Assembly (NCBI GenBank): GCA_034509425.1
Contig: JAVTVJ010000040.1
Location: forward strand, 2,969,501-3,033,500
Length of the DNA stretch: 64,000 bases
Reading direction: 5' to 3'
Source: Eopsaltria australis
Lineage: Eukaryota > Chordata > Aves > Passeriformes > Petroicidae
Part shown: positions 12,961 to 25,100 of the stretch, piece by piece
How positions within the stretch are numbered: the stretch's first letter is position 1
Layout of the letters: each line of letters opens with the position of its first letter
Program-made: the position numbers and the translations under genes
The notes under the pieces: generated by a model
The model's input: the letters and a program-made list of their open reading frames with translations, nothing else
Database searches by the model: none
What the model was told of the DNA's origin: nothing

Positions 12961-15900
12961 TTTATTACTTAGCTCTGGCCTTAAAGTACTGAAGTTTTTA
13001 GATTAAAAATAAAATGTTTGTCTTTAAACCTCCATTGTTAGATAAGCTTGATCTTGGATGTATTCCCCTGTGTAGATGCTCATCACTGTGTTTAGATTGA
13101 TCTAAATAATTACACTGAAATAATTTTTTAAAAATGCAATAAGAATGGCATCAACTGGTATTCCCAGACTTTAACACCCTGAATCTGGGGGAAATGAGAA
13201 CCTGTAACTGAACTCTGTGTCTGGGTCCAACCCTGGATATATTTTTGGAGTCAGACTCACATGAGATTGAGGCATTTCCTTGTGGCTAATCAATGCAGAG
13301 GGAGATAATGGGCAAGAGACCAGTAGCAAAGAACTGAGATTTAGCATGTTCATGTCTAACAAGGCACTTAGAGTGTTTTCCAGGGGTGTGTGCTGCTTCA
13401 GGAAATGGGTTTAATGGTCAGGGAGGGCCCTTGTTTTCCAGCCTCCTCAATTTGGATGAGTAGCTAAGACTTTGAAGGAAATTGGAGAGCACTGTGCCTC
13501 CACTGAGGTTTGTCCTCTCTGCTCCTCAGCCTCCCTCTCTGTTGAGTGCTCACTAGCAGGATAAGGATAATTCTGCCCTGCACAGCAGAAGGGCCTGAGC
13601 CACGTTGCCCCTGCCCAGAAGATGTTCAACCACTTGCATCTGCAGCCACTGTTCCACCTTATCTCCTGGGCTGCTTTTTGAGGTCAAGCAAGACCAACAA
13701 CAGAGCAGAAAACAACACAGTCATTCCTGAATATTGTATCTGAAGGGGAGTACAAACTCAAGCAGATCTGAGGGAGGAAGGAAATCTGCACATAGTTGCT
13801 ATGTAGGTCATAACTTCATCTTAGAAATGCTCAGATATTTTATGGACAAGTGTCCCAGTGATTTGTGGCATGTGGCTCCCACGGAGGGCAACAGGAAGCG
13901 GGATATCCCCTGGGAGCTCTGCTGAACTCCTCAGTCACAGCCCATGTGGGGACAGCGGGACAGCCAGTATGGACCTTGGTGTGAAGTCTAAAAGCTGGGT
14001 GTTTATAGCAAACAGATGTAAAGATAGCAATGCTCATTTGGAAATTGACTGCACAGTTGGGCACAGGGGTTACTGTTGACACCACAAGCCTTTGGAGCCA
14101 AACTAGAGCTGCTTCCCAAGGGCCATGGATGTACCTGCCCTGCCCTTCCCTTGCTGCCATCTGTAATCATGGGCACAATTTTGGTCAGTGTTTTGTGGCC
14201 AGTCTTGCTCAGGGCCAGCCCAGAGAGGAATGGGATGGGCAAGCACCTCCTGCAGCTGCCCAGTCTGTAGCTACCTGGCTGGGCCCCAGTGCTGGGACAG
14301 CAGTGCAAGGGACCAGGGCTGGAGCAGGATTTTGGGGCAAAGGGGATGTAGGAAAAGACCCTCAGCCCTGGGATCCTGGCTCTGCTAGCTGGGGTCCTGG
14401 CTATGTCCTCTCAGGGTGGCACCGAGGTTGTGGCCCTTGAGGTGGCTTATTGCCCCACTGATTGAGTTGTGAGGGTTTTGGCAGATTGGGATGCTCTGCT
14501 GAGAAAAAACCCTCTGGTTGTCACCCTCTCTTTTCTCTGTGCTTAAAGTATATTTTCTCAGTTTGCAGTGTCAGGGGGCTGGGTGCACTGTGAAGCAATT
14601 TGGATTCTGCGTTGATAAGGCGAGTGCAAACTGTCCCCGCAGCTCTCGAGAGCAGAATCAAACTGAAACTTACCACTCAAAGTAGAAAGCACATAACACC
14701 CACAGCTACAGACATGCACAAATTGCTGCAATATAGGTTAGAAAAGGAGCCCTGTTCTGCACCCTCTGATCTCATTAAAAACACGCGCACAACACCATAT
14801 CTTCACTGAATGACTACAAGCACCAGCGCGTGTTCCCTCCTAAACACCCAACTTACTTGTAATGGCTTATTAAAAAGGCAAATTTTCACTTTTCATGTAC
14901 TCTTGCTCCCCTTAGCACCTGGTTGCAGTTTCTACAACATTTTTAACTTCTGTTTTTTTCATGACTGGTTGTGAGTAAAGTGAGACCTCTCCAGGACACC
15001 ACCCAGCCTGGTTAACTGGGTCCCCGCCTAGGGACATGGCTCCAGCGTGGTCGGAAGAAACCAAACTTCCCCCTCTTAGTGAAGAATTTCTGCAAGGGGC
15101 TTTGTGGCTGACAAGAAGAGCAGATCTGTTCTGTAAAGATGTACAGAACCTGTCCCTTAAAAACAAAAGGTCATCTGAATACACAAGGTACACAAAGAAG
15201 GTGAAGGTGGGGAAAAATATTTCCTGGGGTTCACAGAGCGATGGTTCTCATGCAGAAAATTTTGCCATAGGAAAGCTGTAGGGAGACTGGAAACTATAAT
15301 ATCCAAGCAATCACATACGGAATGCTGCCTGCCACACTCCTCTTCCTGCCCAAAAGCTGACCACTGCTTTGCTCATTTCAGTTAGGATTTAGTGTGTTAA
15401 ACTCAACTGGTAAAGGCAGGAGTGTTGGGTCTCCCTAACTGCAAGACTGCTATCACATTGTGACAGCTGTCCTCAGCAGAGGTGAACTGGGAAAGAGGTT
15501 TTCAGCCTCTGATTTTGCTGTGCGTGGTTTCAATATTGCAGGAATCACTTCTCTTCCCAGCGCAGTGTGGCCACTTTGGGGCAGGAATGCTGTAAGGAAT
15601 CTCACTCGGTCCTTGGATAAGGAAATGATCAAGGACTTGCTTATTCACAATTAATGGAGAAAAAGAGCTGAAAGCCTTTATTAATCATTGCACAATAAGG
15701 AAGTCATACTGGTTTTGCTCCCTTCAATAGGGCTATTTGGTCACACCTACCTAAGTGGTTTGGCATCCCAACCATCTCTCCGCGTGCAGTCAGGGAGGAG
15801 GAAGGGCCACTGCACCCAAATGTCACCAAGGTGCCTGGCTGACAGCTCACAGGGAAGGGAGAGCTCTGAGTGTCCATCTCTCTTTCCTGGAGGGCCAGGC

Positions 15901-17930
15901 ATCTCTTTTTAGCGATCTCTGCCTAGAGCACACACCAGTGCTGCCTGTCCTCATGCTTTGGGCTTAGGTTTCTGCCCCAAGCCCTGGTTACAAAAAGGAG
16001 CAGAAATTCATGCATGCCCTTTGCCAGAGTTCCCCCCTGCCAGCTGCAGGGGTCCCTGGCAGGGAGGGTCAGCTCTTAGGGGTGTGTGCCATCCACCCAG
16101 TCACTGCAGATCCTTGCCCCACTACTGGGCTTCTGCTCCGTTGTTTACCTATCGTGACAGCCAGTCTGTGTAACCCCCAGCTCCAGAAAGTAGTTTGTGG
16201 CTAGATATGATGGCTGGCAGGTGCCTCTGAAGTGCCAGGAGACAGATGTTCAGGCTCCAGGCATTGGCTGGCACAGGGAGCTGAATTGCCCTGCCCTAGA
16301 AAAGGATGCTGAGGTGATGTCTCAGGGGCCTTTCCTAGGTGAGCTTGTGCAGGCTGCAGTTTGTAGAGCTGAACAGCCTGAGCCAGCTGCCAGCTGCCTG
16401 GAGGTGGAAAGCATCATCTCATCCCTCCTGGGCTGGGTTTTCCTGTGCAGAGCACCATCGAACCAGTGCCAAGCTGCAAGCTCTCATGGTGGAACTAAGG
16501 ATACTTTGGCTTTGAAGCAGAAGGTGATGTCTGCTTGCACGCACCTCCAAGCAGACACTTGACCCCTCTATCATGGGACAAGAATATAATTTTGCATCAG
16601 GAGTCAGCACTCAGGCAGCAGGGCCTCAGTGAGGCTTAGTGTACCCTTTCCTGCTTGGCTGCTACAGTGAATTGCTGGGAAATGTTCCCCAATCTCTTAA
16701 AAATGAGTGAAAGCAGAGTCATGCAGCATGTTGGAAACACTATCATTGATGGCCTCGACTGGTGTGCAAATGTGCTCTTTGCCAGCTCTTCCATGTGCTT
16801 CTTGTGAGAATGGGAAGGGCAGCAGCCATGCTGGTTACAGGACGGGTCTGTTTCAACATCTCATGAAGAATTAAACACTTGTGATTTTGGGAAACGCCAC
16901 ATCTTTGAAAAAACTCTTGTTTTTCTGCTGTTCAGGTGAGTCTGTGCTGAAGTTGCCAAAATGTCAACCTGTGCCCCCCACATCCCAGGCCAGGCAGCTG
17001 CCTTTTCCCTGCCAGCCTGCCCCAACTCCGCGCAGAGGAGGGAAACCTCCCTCTCAGTGGTGGGACGGCTGCTTTGATGCTGTCAGTGAGCTTTTCCTTA
17101 GCCACCATGACAGCCTGTGTTTTGCAGATACCTGCCCCATGACGGGCACATTCCTCAGCCGCACCGCGTCCACTCAGCTCCAGATCACACAGTAATTTGC
17201 CAAGTGTTTCCTGGCTGCCTTTAATTACAGCCACAACTATTTCCCTCACTCTAATGTAACACCTGTGAATGACAGCAAAGGTTTTGGGCCGCATCCCACG
17301 CGGTTCCAGCACGTGTTGAGACGCGGCCGTGCACTGGCAGACACCAATTTGAACCCAAAGGGCTCATACCCCCTCAGTGAGTCACATTTTTCATTTTCGA
17401 CCTCAAGGCCATAATTGCCCACACTGGGAATTAGCGGTGTCTCCCCAGTACCCAGCTGAGAGGCACTGGGCTTTATAAACCAGCCAGAAGGGCAGGATCC
17501 TCCCTAAATCTGTGCTTGAGTCTATCTCTGCTGTAATTTGCCCTGTCCTGTGGCAAAGCAGTTCAGCTGGCAAGGCCACATTGCCCAGCACGTTCGGCCC
17601 CTCAACATTTTCACACTGGCAGCAAGATGGGCATCAGGCCTGCCCGCCCACAGACAGCCAGCGGCTCTGTGCCGGGGCACGCAGTCTTGCAGGGCTGTGT
17701 CTTGTGGCAGCTCCCAAATTGATGAGCTTTTCCCCCCTGCCCCTTGCTAACACTGCTGTGGTTATCTGACCTGCTGGTGGTGGTGTTGCCATGGCTGAAT
17801 CCCGCTGTATTCTGCTCGGAGCACACGCTGCCAGCGGCTCCCAACCAGCTTGGGGGCTGCCAGAAACCAAGGCAGCAGCTGCCGGGCCCGGCCTCGCGAG
17901 GCTGTGATCTATAACGTGCATTGTCTTTTT
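12961..17930. other. Intergenic DNA, no gene seen
   Basis: Moderately GC-rich single-copy-looking sequence. Open frames of about 100-136 codons occur at 13.8-14.5 kb and 16.2-17.3 kb, on both strands at once. None shows a domain, signal peptide or splice context, so I treat them as chance. Confidence 0.5.
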
Positions 17931-17941
17931 ATGTAATGTGT

Positions 17942-17947
17942 TTTATT
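17942..17947 (-). terminator. Candidate distal poly(A) signal AATAAA for PRDM1
   Basis: The plus strand reads TTTATT, giving AATAAA on the PRDM1 strand. It lies 3.6 kb past the stop codon, in an AT-rich, UTR-like stretch (17.9-18.4 kb). If used, it would extend the 3' UTR by about 1 kb beyond the preferred site. No transcript evidence is available here. Confidence 0.25.
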
Positions 17948-18714
17948 AAACATCTTCTAAAGCTTACAAGTGTCCCCAGGACATAACTCTCCAGCACAAC
18001 ATAATGCTTTGCCAAGTAATGAAGTATGATTTATGGTGGTAATGGTTATCCTATGTTTTTTTAAAAAAATTATTACAGCAATAGCTCTGTCGAATATAGG
18101 AATATAACATGCTGCATTTGGCACGTTTATGACAACAGTGCTCTGGTTTTCTTAACTCCACAGTTCGGTGTTGGCAGTATTTCAAATTCTTGAGACAGAT
18201 GTTTAAATGAATTTTTTTAAGAGGACAGTGAAATACTTTTAAAACATCATACGGCGCTGAGTGTCTCAATATGCGCAGGAACATTATTTCTTTAACATTC
18301 AGGTAGGGCAGGGCAGCACATGGCCTCTCTGGTTTAGATCTTACGGTAAATGATGGAAGTAGCAAATGTTGAATTAGCTTTCTGGGGCATCCTGGCCTGC
18401 TGTTACTCTTGGGTTGAGGTGGGGAGGGAGGGGCAGACACTTGACCTTCCCCTGCATTTAGTGCAGTGTTCACATCTCCTTTGTGAGCTCTTTACAACAG
18501 ATCCACATTTGTTTTGAATGCAGTTCCCACCATGCTGAGACAGGACTAAGTGGTCTCACACTGACATTTTGAGTGTGTCATTGTGGTCCCGGTGGTTAGG
18601 GTTTCAGGCCAGAAATGACAATCATTTGGAAAAATGTAAATGAGAACCCTGGTCACATATCTCTGAGGCAGATAGCATTCAAGTATTTCCATTGAAACAC
18701 TGAAAATTCTTGGC

Positions 18715-18730
18715 TTTTTTTTTTTTTTTT
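18715..18730. repeat. Poly(T) tract, 16 bases
   Basis: An uninterrupted homopolymer just beyond the proposed end of PRDM1. It is not attached to a recognisable retroposon. Confidence 0.9.
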
Positions 18731-18971
18731 AAAGGTACTGGCTGAGACTGAGGAAACCTTTGTACAAAACGAAGCCAGGGTATTCAGCTCTGGCACTGCT
18801 GTTTGCAGCTTTCAATGAGGAAAAAGCAGAACCATCAAAGGCAGGAGTCAGCACTGCTGAAGACACCACTGCCCTCAGTGTACCAGCATTAGAGCCACAA
18901 CCAGGCTGTGCACACAGTTGGTGCAGAGATTGAAGACAAGGGAAGCGTCAGTAAAGCAATGAACACTTATA

Positions 18972-18977
18972 TTTAAT
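18972..18977 (-). terminator. Preferred PRDM1 poly(A) signal (ATTAAA)
   Basis: The plus strand reads TTTAAT, giving ATTAAA on the transcript strand, the commonest variant of AATAAA. A U/G-containing stretch follows (TATAAGTGTTCATTG). Cleavage would fall near 18,945-18,960. Chosen by position and context only. Confidence 0.45.
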
Positions 18978-19069
18978 TTACATTTGACAATTTGCACATA
19001 AATAATGATGTAAACCAATACGTAAACATATGATAGTTTGTTGTTCTAGCAAAGTAAAAAGCCTGTTAA

Positions 19070-19076
19070 CTTTGGT
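19070..19076 (-). promoter_or_regulatory. miR-9 seed match (ACCAAAG) in PRDM1 3' UTR, site A
   Basis: The plus strand CTTTGGT gives ACCAAAG on the mRNA, complementary to nucleotides 2-8 of miR-9. Human PRDM1 is a reported miR-9 target with several 3' UTR sites. Function here is inferred. Confidence 0.45.
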
Positions 19077-19293
19077 CAGAGTCTTTCTTAAGAGAGACAA
19101 AAAAACCCCCAAAAACACTGTTGATTGTTGCTACATTCACATGTAAAACGTCTAAGGGAAGGGGGAAACAGTAAAGAGAAGTAACAATTCTTAAAGCTGA
19201 TGCATATAAATTCTTGTAAATTTTGTATCAAATACAAGAAAGCACTACAGGCAATAATAGGAAAAGTGTGTGTCCAGTGACAGAGTAGTGATA

Positions 19294-19300
19294 CTTTGGT
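19294..19300 (-). promoter_or_regulatory. miR-9 seed match in PRDM1 3' UTR, site B
   Basis: Second ACCAAAG heptamer on the mRNA strand, 224 bases 5' of site A in the transcript. Confidence 0.45.
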
Positions 19301-20080
19301 TTATCCTACAATTAAGTACTATATTTATGAACTATTGCTACATTTAAAAGATGTCAGCCTCACAATTTGCAGGAGTGGAAATGTAATGAACTGGAGTCCT
19401 TCAAAAGCTGTGTGGAGAGACTTGTATTACAGGATTGTTTGTTTTTTTTAACAGAAGGCAGTAAAATGAAGCTTGCTGAAAAAAAAAAAGACCACTGAAT
19501 CCTCAATTGTTGAGGTGGACTTTAAAAAAAATTTTTATGAATATAACCAGACAAAAAGGGATACGTGGAGGGGAGGTGTGTAATAATGCTACTTATGTGA
19601 GTTGACTGTGCAACTCGTTAGTGGCAGTGCACAATGAGACAAGGGCCTTGTCCCCCCTGACTTCCACCCTGCCCTCACTGTGATTTGTGACCACATCACG
19701 CACAGGTCATATTTGGCTTCTTTTCAAGTTCTTTCAGTTACATTTTCTGGCTGTCTTCATTGACTGACCACCAGCCTCCTTCCCCTCCAGTGCAGACTGC
19801 CAGGAGAGCAGGGGACTGACTGAAGGAGCCCTGGCCTGCAAACAGGGTCATTCCCACCAAATTCACTGAGATGCCACATGTGGATGCATGATGACATCAT
19901 TCACGTGTTTGCAAGTTCCGGCTTCACCTTCAGCTGTGCGTGTGGATTTGCAAGTGATAAATGCCTTGGTACAACCTTCTGGTTTTGAGGTCACTGGTTA
20001 TTTGCAGAACTGGGATAACATTTGATTTTCACACTTAGATGAAAAATAGGTTTTATTACATGGTTTGGCTCACAACTTAA

Positions 20081-20150
20081 GTGGTATAAATATATATACA
20101 TATACATATATTGTATAGTGGTATAAATATATCTATAAATATACATGTAT
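20081..20150. repeat. AT-rich simple repeat with duplicated 15-mer
   Basis: GTGGTATAAATATAT occurs at 20,081 and again at 20,118, within alternating TA/CATA sequence. It lies inside the inferred 3' UTR. Confidence 0.8.
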
Positions 20151-20737
20151 TCTTTGCTACACCTCAAACGTCACCATATCATCTTTGGGCTTAGCAAAAC
20201 AAAAAGATAAAAGGACGTGCATTCTATCTTTCCCTGTGCACATTTTGGTTTCTTCTCTAAAGTAGCAAAGCATTTAGGTAAAACAGCATTGTCTGCACCA
20301 CTGGACACAAGCACTGAGGTAATTGTTGTTCAACAACTTTGCAATGCCCTTTTCTTCTTTAATTAAATTAACCACAAAATGTACAAACACAAATACTGAG
20401 AAAAATCTGAGTCGTACAGGAAGGAAGAAAAAAAAATGTATGTGCCAGGAAAGGACTTTGTTCCCCACTTCTACCCAGGCAAAGTGGGAGAGAAAAATAC
20501 AAGTAAAACTGAACCCCTTCTTTCTCAGGGAATCTGACTATCTCTATTTTTTTTTATCCCTGGAAGGCTCTGGCCAAAAAAACCCCAAAATAAAACCAAA
20601 ATCCGAAGAAAGAAATCTGCCCAAACTTCCCTTTTAGGCAGAATAATATTTGTGTCTTTGCTTTTAAACTGCTTTTGGAAACAAAAGAATGTAAATGAGT
20701 TTTTATTTTGGAAAAGCCACTTTAAGCTCATGTGTTC

Positions 20738-20744
20738 CTTTGGT
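20738..20744 (-). promoter_or_regulatory. miR-9 seed match in PRDM1 3' UTR, site C
   Basis: Third ACCAAAG heptamer on the mRNA strand, about 800 bases after the stop codon. Confidence 0.45.
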
Positions 20745-21543
20745 CTTAAAGTTACATGACAATGTCTGGGGCTAGAGCTGTTTTCTAAAAACCTGTGGTA
20801 TTGTCCATGGCAGGTCGGTGTTTGCTGTGCCACATCTGTTCCAGGAAGAGCTGCAGGTAGAAGAATCTTTCTCCTCTCCTCAGAGAGGCAGGAGAACAAG
20901 TTTCTTCCCTGCTTGCTGCTACTCGGTTGTTGGTTTGGTTATTTTTTTTTCCTTTTCAATTCCCAGTGGAGTGATTTGCTCATGAAAGTACACAGCATTT
21001 TTTTTTTTTTTCAAACCAATAGGTCTAGGATTCTGTATGTCACATGTCCAACTTTGGCAATATGAAAAACCACATTTGTTTAAAAGACATTGGTACATAA
21101 AACACATTTACTGAAACCCTAATCTTAGGTTCTTAAAACAGATGTGCAGAAAAAAATATCTACAAAGAATGGCCATAAAACAAAAAATAAAAACATTTAA
21201 AGTAAAAATTACAATGAATTTTTCCAGTCATTGTAAACATTTTCCTAATTATTGCTTTTAAAATGATTAATTGCATAATAAATTATGAAGTACTATCATT
21301 GAAAAAATAATTATGGATAGATGATTGTCTCTTAGTAACTGGCGAGGCAATGCAGAGTCCTTTGCCCCTTTTTATGCCCTGAGAAAACAGTAACTTTGGA
21401 GTTCCTTCTTTCAGCTGGAGAGCGTAGGGAAACTACTGTAAGCCAAGATTGCTTTGCAGCATTGAAACTATGTACAAGCAACTGCTACAGGCACCCTGAC
21501 TTGCCAAGTCATAAATAAAAAAAAATCACTTTGCCAAAAAGTC

Positions 21544-22119
21544 TTAAGGGTCCATTGGTTCAATTGTTTCTTGCTTGACCTTTACAGGTAACAGAGGTAG
21601 TGGGTGACCGTGAGGCAACTTCATAACTGACATATCTGACGACTCGTAAAGGTTGCATCCTGAGGAGATAAGCCCGTTTCCCAGGTTCCTCTGTAGAGAG
21701 ACTTTCAGATTAGTTCCTTCCATTTCCCTCCTGAGCATGGTCAGTATATCCTTCTCCACGATTGATGTTAAGTCGATATTGTCCTCCACTTCTTCCAACT
21801 TGTCAGCATTGTCACTGATGTCAAACTTCTCGATCTCGTCATTGATCCGGTTCAGGTCCTCCATGGAGAGGCCGGAGGCAGGGGCGACGGGGCAGTTGCC
21901 CTTCAGGTGGACCTGGAGGCTGCAGAGGTGAATGTAGCTCTTGTGGCAGTGGATGCATTTATGGGGGCGTTCCCGGGTGTGGAGACGCTTGTGCAGCTTC
22001 AGGTGCACAAACTGGGTGAATTTGGCCGGGCAGAGCTTGCACTGGTAAGGCTTCTCTCCAGAGTGGAGCCGCAGGTGGGTTTTGAGATTGCTGGTGCTGC
22101 TGAACCGCTTGTGACAAAC
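21544..22119 (-). CDS. PRDM1: PRDM1 exon 7: zinc fingers 3(part)-5, acidic tail, stop
   Basis: 576 bases encode residues 599-789 plus TAA. The exon begins in phase 0 after a CCACATTAG acceptor. It supplies the second cysteine and both histidines of finger 3 (C600, H613, H617). It also holds all of finger 4 (C625, C628, H641, H645) and the degenerate finger 5 (C653, C656, H669, C674), where the last ligand is cysteine. An acidic stretch follows (EEIEKFD-like, then EEVEDNID). The C-terminus carries the SUMO consensus VKQE with lysine at residue 780, which aligns with the SUMO lysine of the human protein. Intron 6 upstream is only 387 bases. Confidence 0.98.
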   Translation of the reverse strand, partial: VCHKRFSSTSNLKTHLRLHSGEKPYQCKLCPAKFTQFVHLKLHKRLHTRERPHKCIHCHKSYIHLCSLQVHLKGNCPVAPASGLSMEDLNRINDEIEKFDISDNADKLEEVEDNIDLTSIVEKDILTMLRREMEGTNLKVSLQRNLGNGLISSGCNLYESSDMSVMKLPHGHPLPLLPVKVKQETIEPMDP

Positions 22120-25100
22120 CTAATGTGGGGGGTGGCAGAGAAACAGCGAATGAGTGGGAGGCGATTTTATGGTTTAAATCACAGACACCTAGGAGGAGAC
22201 GGCAGGATGAAGCAGCAGCTTTCTAGATCTTCACACTTTCTCACTAAGGGAAAAAATTCCCCACCTTTTTTATTTAAATATTGCTGAATGTCATTTTGAG
22301 TGTGGCTGATGGCAAAACTGTATCAGGCAGATGTTGCTCTAGCAGGCTGCAGGCAATTGTGCTGTCCCACAGACGCTGCTGCACCAGGGCTGGGCCCGGC
22401 TGTGGTGCGGATTCCAGCCCTGAGCAGCCAAGAGTTTGTCCCTCAGCCCTCCCTGCCGTCCCTTCGGCCTCAGAAGGAATCATGTCTGTCTCTGTGTGTT
22501 ACATACCTGACACTCGTGGGGCTTTTCTCCTGTATGTACCAGATAGTGCTTCTGGAGGTGAGCCAGCTGCGTGAAGCCCTTATTGCAAGTCTGGCATTTA
22601 AATGGTCTCTCTCCACTGTGTACTCGGAGGTGCACCTAGGGAGAGACAAAGCAATTAACAATTTGCAGTTTCCAGTACTACAACAAAAGTGCTTTCAGAT
22701 GTTTCCTCAAGTCAGCGGAAGAGTCCCATTGCCAAAATACAATGTTATCTAGTTAATTAGGTGGCGTCAGTATTAGAACACACAACCACACTTTCTTGCT
22801 GGGGGATGCTGTATTAAGCCCAGATGCGTAAACAGCCTAAGAAGCAAGGGAGGCCTAACCCTGCTTTTCCTTGAAAACCTACAGGGAGAAATTTGAGCCT
22901 TCAAAGAAGGCTCCTATCTTATTCTCCACTACCTACCTTCAGATTGGAGAGCTGGCCAAAGGTCTTGGAGCAAACATTGCATTCGTACTTGATCTTCCCA
23001 TTCTGCTTTTTCAGTGGGTATGGGAGGGTTTTGTAACCGGTCACATTCCTCTTACTTTTAATGAGATTCATGGCTTCTTCACCACCGGTGGCAGCCAACA
23101 CCACTGAGGTAGGTTTAGGTTGCATTATGTGTTCCGAACTGGCTGCTGTACCAGCGGTGGGGGACCCACTGGTAGGGCTGCATGGCTTGTCCTTCATGCT
23201 GGCAGCAGCGCCTGTGATAGAGAAGGCACTGTTGGGTGCTGGTATGAGAAAGTCTCTCGGATGATCAGGCTGCAGCAATCGACGGCCTCCTTCACTGGGC
23301 AATGAGCTGGGGAGCGTGGTGGGGTTCAGCATGTGGTGGGAAAGGCTACCTCCGCTGAGCAGGTTGCCATAAAGAGGGTACATCCTTGGGAAGAGATTGA
23401 AATTGTTGATGCCATTGATATTGTTCAAAGCGCTCAGGTTATTACAGCTCATATTGAATGGAGGTAACAGGAATTTGGGGTAATGGGGGTTATAGGATGG
23501 CAGAAAGGCAGGTGAGAGGTGGCCAGGGGGTGCATATCCAGGATAAGACCCCAATCCTTCTGAGCCATATGATCCGTTCAAGTAAGAGTATGGCTCTCTG
23601 TGCTCTTGGGAACTAGGTGCCAGAGGCGAAACTGTGACCCCTGGACTACTGTGAGGGCTTGAACTTTTTAAACTTTGGTCTGGGCTGCTCCTCCCGGAAG
23701 GACTTGGTGTAGTAGATGCCTGGATGGGTGAGTGAGTAATGTAGCTGGGTCTGTCCATGCCGTATGCTAAGGAAGCTTTCAGATAGTCTTCTGGAATGTG
23801 AGGTCGGATCGGGTAGACAACTCGAGGGAAGAAACACCTCTCCGGGCTATAGTTCTTACGTAAATCATCCAAGTCTTTTTCTGGAGTAACTGGTGAAATG
23901 TTGGTCTGAAAGAAGTCTTTTCCTTTTGGAGGATTGGATTCCATTTTCAGGATTTCTTTCACACTGTGCTCCTTCTTTGGGATGCTTTTCTGATAAAGCT
24001 CATCTTTGTCAGTGCTGTGCTGCTTTGGATTAACGTGGGTTTGTGCTGAAATACAAAGAATAATTATTTAGATATATCACTGGCGTTATCTCTTTTCAAA
24101 ACAGAATCTAACTCCTACAAGTTTAGTGGGAAGGAAGGGCTACTCTCAGAGATGAGCAATCATTCAACTTGACAGAAAACTAATTTTTGTGTGAAGAAAT
24201 ACCTGCTGGTATTAAGTGTTAATAAAAAGCATTGTTAATTTAAGGGATACCGACCAATACATAGAGATCTGGATGATGATGCATTTCTTTCCCCTTATAT
24301 TTGCCTAGCTTTGCTGTTGGATGGCTCTTTAAGCAGTATTTCTAATAAATGTGGTAACAAGCATTTGTTCACAATACAGGTTTAAGTGAAGGACTTTGAG
24401 AACACAAGCTCCCAGAAATGTTCCTCAGTAAAATAACAAGGCATGACAAATCGGGTTTTGCCAAACCACAGCAGTCACTTCACCAGCCAGTTCAATTACT
24501 TACAGTACCAAAAAAACCATGGCTGGCTAGGATGAAAGCCTTCTTCAAAGAGAAGGTATTCTCCATCAGTAAACAGATCATTACTCATTAAATATACTGC
24601 TTAGGAACATCTACAACAAAGCAGACTATTTACTGCAGATTTCTGTGGCATTCAGTCTATGCAAAACTCCTCTGCTTACAGCTGTACTTTATAAAAAAAT
24701 GCTGAAGCAAAGCAAAAGAAAGCAAGACTGGTTGGCTCCAGCTTAAGTTGAAATGTGCTTTTAAAAAAAAGGAAAAAGAAATATGTATTTAGAAGGAAAT
24801 AGAAGCTAGCATACATTCATCTCAGTTCAGCACATACTCTATTTATTTGTATTCAAAGACCTTGCTATTGGGACATAATACAATCTTAACAGCACACTGA
24901 AAGATAACTTCAATAGAAAAACAAATCTGCCTTTATCTTTGTTACATAATCATGATTACTTGTAAGATATTTTATTATAGGGGGAAAAACTACAAGGTTT
25001 CATAATCATAGTTAATGCAAGGCTTTCCATCAGGAAGTACAAGCCAACACCAGTAGGTACGTGACTCAAAAACACTGCAGTCCTTTAGAAACATATCTGC

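Larger units (their letters stand above)
18950..21543 (-). other. PRDM1: PRDM1 3' untranslated region (inferred)
   Basis: The region starts directly after the stop codon. It is AT-rich, has many homopolymer runs and contains no convincing coding frame. The leftward end is inferred from an ATTAAA poly(A) signal at 18,972-18,977. The resulting length of about 2.6 kb is close to the roughly 2.4 kb I recall for mammalian PRDM1. It carries three ACCAAAG miR-9 seed matches on the mRNA strand. An alternative internal signal (AATAAA, plus-strand TTTATT at 20,052-20,057) would give a 1.5 kb form. Confidence 0.6.

Noticed and set aside
18051..18473. 140-codon minus-strand frame just beyond the PRDM1 3' UTR
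   Set aside because: Low similarity to anything known, in AT-rich UTR-like sequence. It may instead belong to an extended 3' UTR.
1..18940. ATG5 exons, expected neighbour of PRDM1
   Set aside because: The conserved C-terminal coding segment was sought on the plus strand and not found. The gene probably lies outside the window.
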